In this document: piece after piece, positions 1 through 8,578 of the stretch
Position numbering within the stretch: the stretch's first letter is position 1
Layout of the letters: the number at the start of each line of letters is the position of its first letter
From: Tardibacter chloracetimidivorans
Lineage (GTDB): Bacteria; Pseudomonadota; Alphaproteobacteria; Sphingomonadales; Sphingomonadaceae
Assembly (NCBI RefSeq): GCF_001890385.1
Contig: NZ_CP018221.1
Span: 1,289,501-1,353,500, forward strand
Length of the DNA stretch: 64,000 nt
Reading direction: 5' to 3'
Notes under the pieces: model-generated
What the model was told of the DNA's origin: nothing
The model's input: the letters and a program-made list of their open reading frames with translations, nothing else
The model's database searches: none
Position numbers and translations under genes: made by a program

Positions 1-217
1 GCTGGCCGAGGCCTCCGGTCTCCGGCTCAGCGGCGGCATCGGGGCATGGGGCGCTGCCCAGCCCGGCGCCGCGCGGGCCGACATCGGCCCATCGGTCGAA
101 ATCACCGGGGGTGCTGGAAATGCGCGGATCAGGGGCAGCCTTGATTATCGAATCCGCGCGGCGGGCAAGGCCGCACCCGGTGACGGGCCGGTTTTGACGC
201 TACAGGCGGGATTTTAA
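1..217 (+). CDS. C-terminal fragment of an unidentified protein, possibly an outer-membrane beta-barrel
   Basis: The second reading frame is open from the window edge to a TAA at 215-217 and gives 71 residues. The fragment is rich in Gly, Ala and Arg with alternating hydrophobic residues and ends GPVLTLQAGF. A C-terminal Phe after an amphipathic strand is the usual beta-barrel assembly signal of outer-membrane proteins, so an OM beta-barrel domain is likely, but the family cannot be named from this piece. The start lies outside the window. Confidence 0.45.
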   Translation, partial: LAEASGLRLSGGIGAWGAAQPGAARADIGPSVEITGGAGNARIRGSLDYRIRAAGKAAPGDGPVLTLQAGF

Positions 218-293
218 ACCCACGGACGGGACTCGATCCCTAATTTTTTCACAGCCCCTTCGCATTGGCGCGCGGCTTGGCTAATCCTTCGCC

Positions 294-1211
294 ATGGACC
301 TTTACCTTCCGATCGCGGGTCTTTCGGTAAATGCGCTGGTGATCATCCTCCTTGGGGGGCTGGTCGGCCTTCTGTCCGGCATGTTCGGCGTCGGCGGCGG
401 CTTTCTCACCACGCCGCTCCTGATGTTCTACGGCATTCCGCCGGCGATCGCGGTCGCCTCCTCGGCGACGCAGGTGACGGGAGCCAGCGTTTCGGGAGCG
501 ATCACCTATTGGGAACGCAAGGGCATCGATTTTCGCATGGGAATCGTGCTCGTCGCGGGCGGCGTGATCGGCTCGCTTGCAGGCTCGTTCCTGTTTCGCG
601 CGCTTCAGAAGATGGGCCAGATCGATATTGCGATCAGCGCGGCCTATGTGCTGCTGCTCGGCTCGGTCGGCGGCATGATGCTGACCGAAACCGTGCGCGC
701 GCTGCGCGCCGCCCGCGCGGGCAAGCGTCCGCCCACCCGGCCAAGGCATAACCGCCTGGTCGCCGCCCTGCCTTTTCGCTGGCGGTTTTACAGGTCCGGC
801 CTTTATATCTCGCCGCTCGCCCCGCTTGCGCTCGGGTTCGTCACCGGCGTGCTGACGGTCATCCTCGGCGTGGGCGGCGGCTTTCTCATCGTGCCGGCCC
901 TCATCTACCTGCTCAGCATGCCCGCCAATGTGGTGGTCGGAACCTCGCTGTTCCAAATCCTGTTCGTGACCGCGGCGACGACCATGGTCCATTCCGTCCA
1001 GTCGAAGACCGTGGACATCGTGCTTGCGTCGCTGCTGCTGGTCGGCGGCGTTGTCGGTGCGCAGCTTGGCGCACGAATGGCGCTGAAGCTGAAGCCGGAA
1101 TATCTCCGTCTCGGCCTTGCGCTGATCGTCCTTGTGGTGGCTATCCGCATGGCGCTGGGCCTTGGCTGGCAACCCGATGAAATCTACACGATCTACGGGT
1201 CCGCCGCGTGA
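294..1211 (+). CDS. sulfite exporter TauE/SafE family membrane protein
   Basis: A 305-residue inner-membrane protein of the TauE/SafE (DUF81) family, which exports small anions such as sulfite or organosulfonates. It has the two-fold repeat typical of the family: GMFGVGGGFLTTPLL at residues 29-43 and ILGVGGGFLIVPALI near 190-204, each within a bundle of predicted helices. A basic cytoplasmic loop (RAGKRPPTRPRHNR) sits between the halves. The gene overlaps the next gene by four bases, so the two are probably translated together. The real substrate is not evident. Confidence 0.85.
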   Translation: MDLYLPIAGLSVNALVIILLGGLVGLLSGMFGVGGGFLTTPLLMFYGIPPAIAVASSATQVTGASVSGAITYWERKGIDFRMGIVLVAGGVIGSLAGSFLFRALQKMGQIDIAISAAYVLLLGSVGGMMLTETVRALRAARAGKRPPTRPRHNRLVAALPFRWRFYRSGLYISPLAPLALGFVTGVLTVILGVGGGFLIVPALIYLLSMPANVVVGTSLFQILFVTAATTMVHSVQSKTVDIVLASLLLVGGVVGAQLGARMALKLKPEYLRLGLALIVLVVAIRMALGLGWQPDEIYTIYGSAA

Positions 1212-1963
1212 GCTTCCGGTTGCTGCTGCTCCCCCTGCTGGCATGCTTTCTCATGGGTGCGACGCCAAAGCTGGTGCCCGACGTCAGCCAGCGCAAGATC
1301 GATATCATCTACAGCTTCACCGGGGCCGAGTTGCTGCTGTTCGGCGCGATCCTCTATCCGGGCGGACGGCTGCCGACCGACCGGGCCGATATCATCGTGG
1401 TCCTGCGCGGGCCTTCGGAGCCGATCACCATCCGCAAGAAGGAGCGGCTGGCCGGAATTTGGGTTAACCGCCATTCCGCCCGGTTCGAGACCGTGCCGAG
1501 CTATTTCGCGGTGGCGGCGTCCGCGCCGCTCAAGGATCTGGTCGATGACTGGACCGCGACGGTCTATGAACTGGGCATGGAGACGCTCCAGCTTTCACCC
1601 GCCAGCGGCAACAGTTCCGAGGAGATCGCCGATTTCGAGCAGGGTCTGCTGGACCTGCGCAGGCGCGCCGGGCTGTATGTCGAGAGCGAGCATGGGGTGG
1701 AAATCACCGAGGGCGTTCTCTATCGCGCGCGGCTGCCACTGCCCGCGCGGGTCCCGGTCGGCACCTATGTCGCCCAGACGTTCCTGGTGCAGAACGGCAA
1801 TGTGATTGCCGAGGCGCGGCGCGAGATCACGATCGACAAATCCGGGTTCGAGCGGTTCGTCTATGTGGCCGCCCAGCGCTCCTCCTTCCTCTATGGACTG
1901 ACGGCGGTCCTGATCGCGGTCGCGCTCGGATGGCTCGCGGGAGTGATCTTCCGCCGCAAATAG
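1208..1963 (+). CDS. TIGR02186 family membrane-anchored protein
   Basis: A 251-residue protein starting with GTG at 1208, inside the stop of the TauE/SafE gene (4-base overlap). It has an N-terminal signal segment (LLLLPLLACFLMG), a long extracytoplasmic region, and a C-terminal membrane helix (FLYGLTAVLIAVALGWLAGV) ending in RRK. The architecture and the TauE/SafE partner match the alphaproteobacterial TIGR02186 (Alph_Pro_TM) family, whose function is unknown. The bulk of the protein should lie in the periplasm. Coupling to TauE suggests a role as an accessory or sensor subunit of that exporter; this is inference. Confidence 0.75.
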   Translation: MSFRLLLLPLLACFLMGATPKLVPDVSQRKIDIIYSFTGAELLLFGAILYPGGRLPTDRADIIVVLRGPSEPITIRKKERLAGIWVNRHSARFETVPSYFAVAASAPLKDLVDDWTATVYELGMETLQLSPASGNSSEEIADFEQGLLDLRRRAGLYVESEHGVEITEGVLYRARLPLPARVPVGTYVAQTFLVQNGNVIAEARREITIDKSGFERFVYVAAQRSSFLYGLTAVLIAVALGWLAGVIFRRK

Positions 1964-2045
1964 GCCTCGCCCTCTGGCGGCATTGCGGATTTGTTAAGCC
2001 TCTTTGCCTATTCCTGCGCCAAAGACAAACAAGGACAGGTGCGGC

Positions 2046-3728
2046 ATGGTTGAAAGCTTCAGCCTCAATCCATTTGAAGAGCAGAACGGCGAAGGCGATG
2101 CTGAGTCCACCCGCTCCGGGCGCGTAGACTTCAGCGACATCGGTCGCGTGGTCGAGGTTTCCGGCGGATCGTCCAGCATCCGGCTGGACGGACGGGCATT
2201 GAAGCAGCTCGACGGCCATCAGGACATCACGGTCGCCATGGCCGGGCAGGTCGGCAGCCAGATCAAGGTGCGCGTCGGGGGCCTGTGGCTGCTCGCCAAT
2301 GTGCGCGACATGCGGCTTGAAAACCCGGACGGCGACCTCATCGTCGCCAATGTGGATTTCCTGGGCGAGGGCATCGAAGACCCGATCACCGGCAACCTCA
2401 AGGGCTTCCGGCGCGGCGTCACGCGCTATCCGGTGCCCGGGACGCGCGTCTTTCCTGTCACGACGACCGATCTCGAACAGATATTCTCGGCCAAGGACCG
2501 CCCGCATGTGCGGGTCGGCACCGTCTATCCCTCGGTGAATGTGGCAGCCTCGCTTTTCATCGACGCCATGCTCGGCAAGCATTTCGCCCTGCTCGGGTCG
2601 ACCGGCACCGGCAAATCGACCGCGACCGCGCTGATCCTTCACCGGATCTGCGAAATGGCGCCCGAAGGCCATGTCGTGATGCTTGACCCGCACGGCGAAT
2701 ATTCCGCCGCCTTCAAGAACGACGGCGAGGTCTTCAACGTCGACAATCTGGCGATGCCCTATTGGCTGATGAACTTCGAGGAACATTGCGAAGTGTTCGT
2801 CACAAGCGACGGGGCCGAGCGCCAGATGGACGAGGACATCCTCGCCAAATGCCTGTTGCAGGCGCGCGCCAAGAACCGGGCCGCGCAGGGGCTGACGAAG
2901 CTGACCGTCGATTCGCCCGTGCCTTATCTGCTGTCGGACCTGATCAACGCCATTCAGGCACTGATGGGCAAGCTGGACCGGTCTGGCGAGGTCGCGCCCT
3001 ATATGCGGCTGAAGACCAAGATCGAGGAGATCAAGAGCGATCCGCGCTACAGCTTCATGTTCTCAGGCATGCTGGTCAGCGACACCATGGGCCAGTTCAT
3101 GTCCCGCATCTTCCGCCTGCCCGGCAACGGCCGCCCTATCTCGATCATAGACCTGTCGGGCGTTCCTTCCGACATCGTGTCGGTGGTGGTGGCGGTGCTG
3201 TCGCGCATGGTGTTCGACTTCGCGATCTGGTCGCGCCGCGAACCGAAGCGGCCGATCCTGCTCGTCTGCGAAGAGGCGCACCGCTACGTGCCCTCAGATC
3301 GCGACAACAACCGCAGCGCCGTGCGCAAGGTGCTGGAACGCATCGCCAAGGAAGGCCGCAAATATGGCGTGTCGCTGGGGCTGATCACGCAGCGGCCGTC
3401 CGATCTCGCCGAGGGCGTGATGTCGCAGTGCGGCACCATCATCGCCATGCGCCTCAACAACGAACGCGACCAGGCATTCGTGCGCAACGCCATGCCGGAA
3501 GGCGCGCGGGGCTTTCTCGAATCCATCCCTGCGCTGCGCAACCGCGAATGCGTGATCTGCGGCGAAGGCGTGTCGATCCCGATCCGTGTCCGTCTGGACG
3601 ATCTGGAGGAATCGCGGCGTCCGGCCTCGGCCGACCCGGTGTTCTCCGAACTCTGGACCCATGTGGGCGACGAGGAAGGCATATTGGATCGCACCATCCA
3701 GCGCTGGCGGAGCCAGAGCACCAAATAG
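2046..3728 (+). CDS. HerA-type hexameric ATPase (DUF87 domain protein)
   Basis: A 560-residue ATPase of the HerA/FtsK superfamily. An N-terminal beta-rich HAS-barrel-like part (roughly residues 20-120) is followed by the motor domain with Walker A GSTGTGKST near residue 185, Walker B ILLVCEEAH near 403, and a sensor/arginine-finger stretch with GRKYGVSLGLITQRPSDL. HerA enzymes form DNA-translocating hexamers, usually with the nuclease NurA in archaea or with other effectors in bacterial defence pairs. No nuclease or effector is adjacent: upstream is TIGR02186 and downstream is the convergent kup. The ATG at 2046 follows AAGGACAGG; an upstream TTG in frame has no such site. Confidence 0.8.
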   Translation: MVESFSLNPFEEQNGEGDAESTRSGRVDFSDIGRVVEVSGGSSSIRLDGRALKQLDGHQDITVAMAGQVGSQIKVRVGGLWLLANVRDMRLENPDGDLIVANVDFLGEGIEDPITGNLKGFRRGVTRYPVPGTRVFPVTTTDLEQIFSAKDRPHVRVGTVYPSVNVAASLFIDAMLGKHFALLGSTGTGKSTATALILHRICEMAPEGHVVMLDPHGEYSAAFKNDGEVFNVDNLAMPYWLMNFEEHCEVFVTSDGAERQMDEDILAKCLLQARAKNRAAQGLTKLTVDSPVPYLLSDLINAIQALMGKLDRSGEVAPYMRLKTKIEEIKSDPRYSFMFSGMLVSDTMGQFMSRIFRLPGNGRPISIIDLSGVPSDIVSVVVAVLSRMVFDFAIWSRREPKRPILLVCEEAHRYVPSDRDNNRSAVRKVLERIAKEGRKYGVSLGLITQRPSDLAEGVMSQCGTIIAMRLNNERDQAFVRNAMPEGARGFLESIPALRNRECVICGEGVSIPIRVRLDDLEESRRPASADPVFSELWTHVGDEEGILDRTIQRWRSQSTK

Positions 3729-3760
3729 CCATTGGTGCGCGTAGTGCGCGTGGGGCGGCT

Positions 3761-5713
3761 CTAGATTTCCACCTGGCTGCCAAGCTCGACCACACGGTTG
3801 GTGGGCAGCTTGAAGAACTCCATCGCGCTTTCCGCGTTGCGCAGCATCCAGGCGAACAGCTTTTCGCGCCATACAGCCATGCCCGGTCGCGAGGAGGGAA
3901 GCAGCGTCTGCCGCGCAAGGAAGAAGCTGGTGTCCATCATCTTGAACTTCGCACCGCAGATATCATAGCCGGTGAGCGCCGCCGGCACATCGGGATCCTG
4001 CATGAAGCCATAGCGCAGGATCACGCGGTAGAAGCCGCTGCCGAGGTCTTCGGACTGCGCCCGCGCCTGGGCCGGCACGAACGGCACATCCTCGATGTTG
4101 ACGGTCAGCAGCACCACCCTTTCGTGCAGCACCTTGTTGTGCTTCAGATTGTGGAGCAACGCGTGCGGCACGCCTTCTGCCGTCGATGTCATGAACACGG
4201 CCGTCCCCGGCACGCGGGTGGCTGAATTGGCGGCGGATTTCACGAACACCTCGGTCGGCATCGCCGCCTCCCGCATGCGCTCGATCATCAGCTTGCGGCC
4301 CTTCGCCCAGGTGGTGAGCATGGTGAAGGCGACAAAGCCGACGAGCAGCGGGAACCAGCCGCCTTCCGGCACCTTGGTGAGGTTCGCACCGAAATAGCTG
4401 AAATCGACGATGAAGAAGACGGTGAGCAGCGCTCCCGCAAGCAGCTTGTTCCAGCGCCACAGACCGAACAGCACCACCGCGAGCAGGCAGGTATCGATGA
4501 ACATCGCGCCGGTCACGGCAATGCCATAGGCCGCCGCGAGGTTGCTGGAGCTGCCGAACATCAGCACCAGCAATATGACCATCACCATCAGCGCCCAGTT
4601 GATGACGGGGATGTAGATCTGCCCGGCGGCGCTGGCGCTGGTGTGCGTGATCCTGAGACGCGGCATGAAGCCGAGCTGGATCGCCTGCTGGGTGACGGAA
4701 AAAGCGCCCGAGATGACGGCCTGGCTGGCGATCACGGTGGCCATGGTCGCCAATATCACCAGCGGCAGGCGAAACGCATCGCTTGCCAGATAGAAGAAGG
4801 GATTCTGGATCACCTCCATCTTTTCCAGCGGCGGCAGCGACATGATCATCGCGCCCTGGCCCAGATAGTTGATCATCAAGGCGGGCAGCACGAAATAGAC
4901 CCAGGACACGCGGATCGGGCGGCGGCCGAAGTGGCCCATGTCGGCATAGAGCGCTTCCGCCCCCGTCACCGCAAGCACCACCGCGCCCAGCGACAGGAAG
5001 GCCGTAAAGCCGTCCGTGATGAAGAACTGGACCGCGTACCAGGGGTTCAGCGCCACCAGCACGTCGGGCCGGGGCAAGATGTTGATGACGCCCAGCACCG
5101 TCAGAGTCACGAAATAAACCGCCATGATCGGGCCGAACAGCATCCCGACCTTGGCCGTACCGCGCCGCTGGATCAGGAACAGGCAGACGAGGATGGTGAC
5201 CGCAATGGGGATGACCAGATCGCCGAAGGCGGGGCTCACGACGCGCAGGCCTTCCACTGCCGAAAGCACCGAGATGGCGGGCGTGATCATGCTGTCGCCG
5301 TAGAAAAGGGCAGTTGCGAACACGCCCAGCAGCACGATCGGCATCGACCAGCGCTTTTCGCCCAGCTTGCTGGAGATCAAGGCCAGAAGGGCAAGGCTGC
5401 CGCCCTCGCCCTTGTTGTCGGCCCTGGTGATGATGGTGACATATTTGATCGTCACCACCAGCATCATCGACCAGAAGATCAGGCTGAGCACGCCCAGAAC
5501 GTGAAGATTGTCGACGGCGAGCGGATGATGGCCGACAAATGTCTCGCGGAAGGCGTAGAGCGGGCTGGTTCCGATGTCCCCGAAAACGACGCCGACGGCC
5601 GACAGCGCCAGCTTGGCCAGCCCGTCCTTGCCATGGCCGTGAACCTCTATCGCTTCGCTGCTGTCAGCAGCATCGACACCGGAGACATCCGCCTCGGAAC
5701 CAGCAGTGGTCAT
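3761..5713 (-). CDS. kup: low-affinity potassium uptake protein Kup
   Basis: A 650-residue K+/H+ symporter of the KUP/HAK family in the inner membrane. The signature [14 protein letters not shown] lies at residues 45-58. About 12 hydrophobic helices follow, with the acidic residues typical of the pore, and a soluble C-terminal domain of about 150 residues. I place the start at the ATG at 5713, preceded by GAGG, because it gives the usual N-terminus. The frame is open further upstream (to 5794), but that extension looks like intergenic sequence. It is convergent with the HerA gene and divergent from ald. Confidence 0.92.
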   Translation of the reverse strand: MTTAGSEADVSGVDAADSSEAIEVHGHGKDGLAKLALSAVGVVFGDIGTSPLYAFRETFVGHHPLAVDNLHVLGVLSLIFWSMMLVVTIKYVTIITRADNKGEGGSLALLALISSKLGEKRWSMPIVLLGVFATALFYGDSMITPAISVLSAVEGLRVVSPAFGDLVIPIAVTILVCLFLIQRRGTAKVGMLFGPIMAVYFVTLTVLGVINILPRPDVLVALNPWYAVQFFITDGFTAFLSLGAVVLAVTGAEALYADMGHFGRRPIRVSWVYFVLPALMINYLGQGAMIMSLPPLEKMEVIQNPFFYLASDAFRLPLVILATMATVIASQAVISGAFSVTQQAIQLGFMPRLRITHTSASAAGQIYIPVINWALMVMVILLVLMFGSSSNLAAAYGIAVTGAMFIDTCLLAVVLFGLWRWNKLLAGALLTVFFIVDFSYFGANLTKVPEGGWFPLLVGFVAFTMLTTWAKGRKLMIERMREAAMPTEVFVKSAANSATRVPGTAVFMTSTAEGVPHALLHNLKHNKVLHERVVLLTVNIEDVPFVPAQARAQSEDLGSGFYRVILRYGFMQDPDVPAALTGYDICGAKFKMMDTSFFLARQTLLPSSRPGMAVWREKLFAWMLRNAESAMEFFKLPTNRVVELGSQVEI

Positions 5714-5908
5714 GCAACCTCGGTCATCGGCCAGACATCCGGCGGAAAGGCCGCCATCCCCCATATCGTCACACCGAGCGGCGGCGGGTAGCACAGGCGC
5801 TTCGCAGCCGCAATGTCTACCCCGCCGTAGGGGTTTCGGGGAGTTTTCGGGACTTTTCGGAGCCTTGGACGTATAAAGGTGGTGACGACATCATGCCGGA
5901 GGTCGCGG

Positions 5909-7009
5909 GTGCGAATAGGTGTCCCGAAAGAGATCAAGAATCACGAATATCGCGTCGGGCTGACTCCTTCCTCGGTCGCCGAACTGATCGCCGCCGGTCA
6001 TCAGCTGGTGGTCGAAAGCGAAGCCGGGTGCGGCATCGACTTTGACGACGACGAATATCGGGATGCCGGCGCGCGCATCGTGGACAGCGCGGGCGAGGTA
6101 TTCGCTGCCGCCGACATGATCGTGAAGGTGAAGGAGCCGCAGCCCGGGGAAATCGCGCTGCTGGAGCCGCGCCACACGCTGTTCACCTACCTGCATCTCG
6201 CCGCCGACAGGGCACAGGCCGAAGGGTTGGTCCGATCCGGCGCCACCTGCATCGCCTATGAGACCGTGACGGACCCGCGCGGCGGCCTGCCGCTGCTGAA
6301 GCCCATGTCCGAGGTGGCCGGGCGCATGTCGATTCAGGTCGGCGCGCATTATCTGGAAAAGGAACAGGGCGGACGCGGCATATTGATCGGCGGCGTGCCC
6401 GGCGTCGCGCCTGCCCGCATCGCAATTCTGGGCGGTGGAGTCGCCGGGATGAACGCGGCGCAAATGGCGGTGGGGCTGCGGGCGGATGTAACGGTATACG
6501 ACATCAGCAATGCCCGGCTGGCCGAGCTGGACACCATGTTCGGCAGCCAGATCAAGACCGCCTATGCGAGCCGCGCCGCCATCGCCGCGGCCGTGTCGCG
6601 GGCGCATCTGGTGATCGGCGCGGTTCTGGTGCCGGGCGCGGCCGCCCCCAAACTGGTCACCCGCGACATGCTGAAGACGATGAAGCGCGGATCGGTGGTG
6701 GTGGATATAGCGATCGACCAGGGCGGCTGCTTCGAGACGTCACGCGCGACCACACACGACGATCCGGTGTTCACCGAGGAAGGCGTGATCCACTATTGCG
6801 TGGCCAATATGCCGGGCGCGGTCGCCCGCACATCCACCTTCGCGCTGAACAATGCGACGCTGCCCTTTGTGATGAAGCTGGCAAAGCTTGGGCCAGAGGC
6901 CGCAATGGCGGCCGACCCGCATCTTGCGAGCGGGCTGAACGTCAGCGCGGGAAAGATACGCCACGAGGCAGTGGCCGAAGCGCTTGGAATGCCGTTCGAG
7001 CCGGCTTAG
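5909..7009 (+). CDS. ald: alanine dehydrogenase
   Basis: A 366-residue NAD-dependent L-alanine dehydrogenase, which interconverts alanine and pyruvate plus ammonia. The N-terminus (MRIGVPKEIKNHEYRVGLTP) is diagnostic for the family. The catalytic Lys in VKVKEPQ is near residue 72 and the His in TYLHLA near 95. The dinucleotide-binding motif ILGGGVAGMNAAQ is near 173-185. The start is GTG at 5909, placed six bases after a perfect GGAGG at 5898-5902. An upstream GTG at 5879 is in frame but would add residues not seen in the family. The stop overlaps the convergent ccmI stop by four bases. Confidence 0.93.
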   Translation: MRIGVPKEIKNHEYRVGLTPSSVAELIAAGHQLVVESEAGCGIDFDDDEYRDAGARIVDSAGEVFAAADMIVKVKEPQPGEIALLEPRHTLFTYLHLAADRAQAEGLVRSGATCIAYETVTDPRGGLPLLKPMSEVAGRMSIQVGAHYLEKEQGGRGILIGGVPGVAPARIAILGGGVAGMNAAQMAVGLRADVTVYDISNARLAELDTMFGSQIKTAYASRAAIAAAVSRAHLVIGAVLVPGAAAPKLVTRDMLKTMKRGSVVVDIAIDQGGCFETSRATTHDDPVFTEEGVIHYCVANMPGAVARTSTFALNNATLPFVMKLAKLGPEAAMAADPHLASGLNVSAGKIRHEAVAEALGMPFEPA

Positions 7010-7641
7010 CCACCCACGCCCATTTTTTGCATGGTCTCGGCAGCTTCGATCTTGCGGTCGAGGTCTGGGAGCCATGGGGCATCCGGGGGAGATTTCTCCC
7101 GCAGTTCACGCCATGTCGCAAGCGCCTCTCCCGGCTGCCCCGATTGCAGCCAGGCCATGCCCAGGAAATAAAGCGGCGCTGGATGATCAGGCGCGATCTC
7201 GGCCGCGCGCGCAAAGGCTAGCCGCGCGGCCGGGGAGACGAAGCCGTCACCGTGCACGGCCAGCGCGTTGCCAAGCCCCACCCACAGGTCCGGACTTTCA
7301 GGAAAGGCCTTGGTGGCGACCTTCATCGCTTCGACCGCGCGTTCGGTCATTCCCGCCCGCTGGAGCGCATCGGCGAAGTTGAGCCATGCGCCGACGTCGC
7401 CCAGATTTTCCAGCAGCGCGCCGCGCTGCTTGGCAAAGCTGGTGTCGCCGCGATAGGCCTCAGCGCGCGGCTCGACCGGGTGCGAGGGAAGGTCCGGCCG
7501 GCCCTGTATGACATAACCAGCCAGTCCGGCCGCAAGCCCTGCCGCCACGCCAAGCGCCAGAGGCCCGGAAGGCTTTGCGAAGCGCCACAATATGGCGATG
7601 GCCACAAGCAGGACGAGCGCGATCGCGGGCCAGAGGCTCAT
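7006..7641 (-). CDS. ccmI: cytochrome c maturation TPR protein CcmI (CycH-like)
   Basis: A 211-residue protein with one N-terminal membrane helix (LWPAIALVLLVAIAILW) and a C-terminal periplasmic tetratricopeptide domain, the part of CcmI that holds apocytochrome c and presents it to CcmF/CcmH. It is the last gene of the ccmCDEFGHI operon. The ATG at 7641 overlaps the ccmH stop as ATGA. A longer upstream reading frame is an artefact of overlap with ccmH. It is about half the length of two-domain CcmI proteins, which suggests the shorter CycH-like form. Confidence 0.8.
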   Translation of the reverse strand: MSLWPAIALVLLVAIAILWRFAKPSGPLALGVAAGLAAGLAGYVIQGRPDLPSHPVEPRAEAYRGDTSFAKQRGALLENLGDVGAWLNFADALQRAGMTERAVEAMKVATKAFPESPDLWVGLGNALAVHGDGFVSPAARLAFARAAEIAPDHPAPLYFLGMAWLQSGQPGEALATWRELREKSPPDAPWLPDLDRKIEAAETMQKMGVGG

Positions 7642-8048
7642 CGCCGCCCCCGGCGATAGTAACGGACGATCATCACCGCGCCCACGAGCAGGAACAGCAG
7701 CGGCGCGCCCCAGAGCAGCCAGGTCGACGGCCCCAGCGGCGGGCGATAGCTGACCCAGTCGCCATAGCGCTCGATCAGCCACCGGCGCACCGCTTCGGGC
7801 TCCTCCCCGGCGGCGATGCGTTCGCGCACCAGCGCCCGCATGTCGCCCGCCATCTCGGCGTTAGAATCGGCGATGGTCTGATTCTGGCAGACAAGGCAGC
7901 GCAGCGTATGCATCAGCGCCTGCGCCTGTTCCTCCTGCGCCGCATCGGGCAGTGGCCGGTTGGCATAGGCGGCGGGCGGCAGGGATGATTGCGCAAGCAC
8001 GGGCGACGCGCCCACCAGCAGGACCAGCGCCAGCAGCAGCGCCCTCAC
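7638..8048 (-). CDS. ccmH: cytochrome c-type biogenesis protein CcmH
   Basis: A 136-residue thioredoxin-fold-related oxidoreductase (CcmH/CycL/Ccl2 family) that reduces apocytochrome c thiols in the periplasm. It has a signal peptide (LLLALVLLVGASPVLA), the invariant LRCLVCQNQTIADSNA motif with Cys51 and Cys54, and a C-terminal membrane anchor followed by YYRR. It overlaps its neighbours on both sides by ATGA, so it is translationally coupled to dsbE upstream and ccmI downstream. Confidence 0.92.
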   Translation of the reverse strand: MRALLLALVLLVGASPVLAQSSLPPAAYANRPLPDAAQEEQAQALMHTLRCLVCQNQTIADSNAEMAGDMRALVRERIAAGEEPEAVRRWLIERYGDWVSYRPPLGPSTWLLWGAPLLFLLVGAVMIVRYYRRGRR

Positions 8049-8578
8049 CGCGCCTTCTCCAGTTCGGCGATCAGCATCGGCACATGCTCCGGCCTGATCT
8101 CGCCGATATGCTGATAGCGGATCACGCCCTTGCCATCGACCACGAAGGTCTCGGGCACCCCGCCCGAGCCGAACGCCATCTGCACCCGGCTCTCGGGGTC
8201 AAAGCCGATCCTTGCGAAGGGGTCGCCGTGCCGCTCGAGAAAGCCCGTCACCGCCTCTCCGGTGTCGCGGATCGCAATGGCGTGAATGACCGCGCCCTGA
8301 CGCTTCATTGCCAGAAGCTGCGGCGCTTCCGCCACGCAGGGAATGCACCAGCTTGCAAAGACATTGACCAGCACGGGACGTCCGGTTTTCAGATCGCCGG
8401 CGTCGAGGCCAGGCCTGCCTGCGATTTCTCCGGACAGGTCGAACTGCGGCACAGGTTTTCCGACCATCTTCGATTGAACCACCACCTCGGGCGAGCGCCC
8501 CAGGCCGAACAGCACCACGCCGACAAAGACGAGGAACACCAGCAGGGGTATCCACAAGGCGAGGCGCAACCTTGTCAT
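8045..8578 (-). CDS. ccmG: thiol:disulfide interchange protein CcmG/DsbE
   Basis: A 177-residue membrane-anchored thioredoxin that passes reducing power to CcmH and apocytochrome c. The N-terminal helix (ALWIPLLVFLVFVGVVLFGL) anchors it; the active site is WCIPC (Cys78 and Cys81), and a cis-Pro region lies at GGVPETFVVDG, which is typical of the DsbE subfamily. The ATG at 8578 overlaps the ccmF stop as ATGA, so I prefer it to the longer frame that runs back into ccmF. Confidence 0.92.
   Translation of the reverse strand: MTRLRLALWIPLLVFLVFVGVVLFGLGRSPEVVVQSKMVGKPVPQFDLSGEIAGRPGLDAGDLKTGRPVLVNVFASWCIPCVAEAPQLLAMKRQGAVIHAIAIRDTGEAVTGFLERHGDPFARIGFDPESRVQMAFGSGGVPETFVVDGKGVIRYQHIGEIRPEHVPMLIAELEKAR

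Noticed and set aside
2762-4225. A 487-residue frame across the HerA gene and the kup end
   Set aside because: Arg/Ala-rich shadow that bridges two unrelated convergent genes.
5714-5794. Longer Kup start at 5794
   Set aside because: The extension is unlike the family and the ATG at 5713 has a GAGG site.
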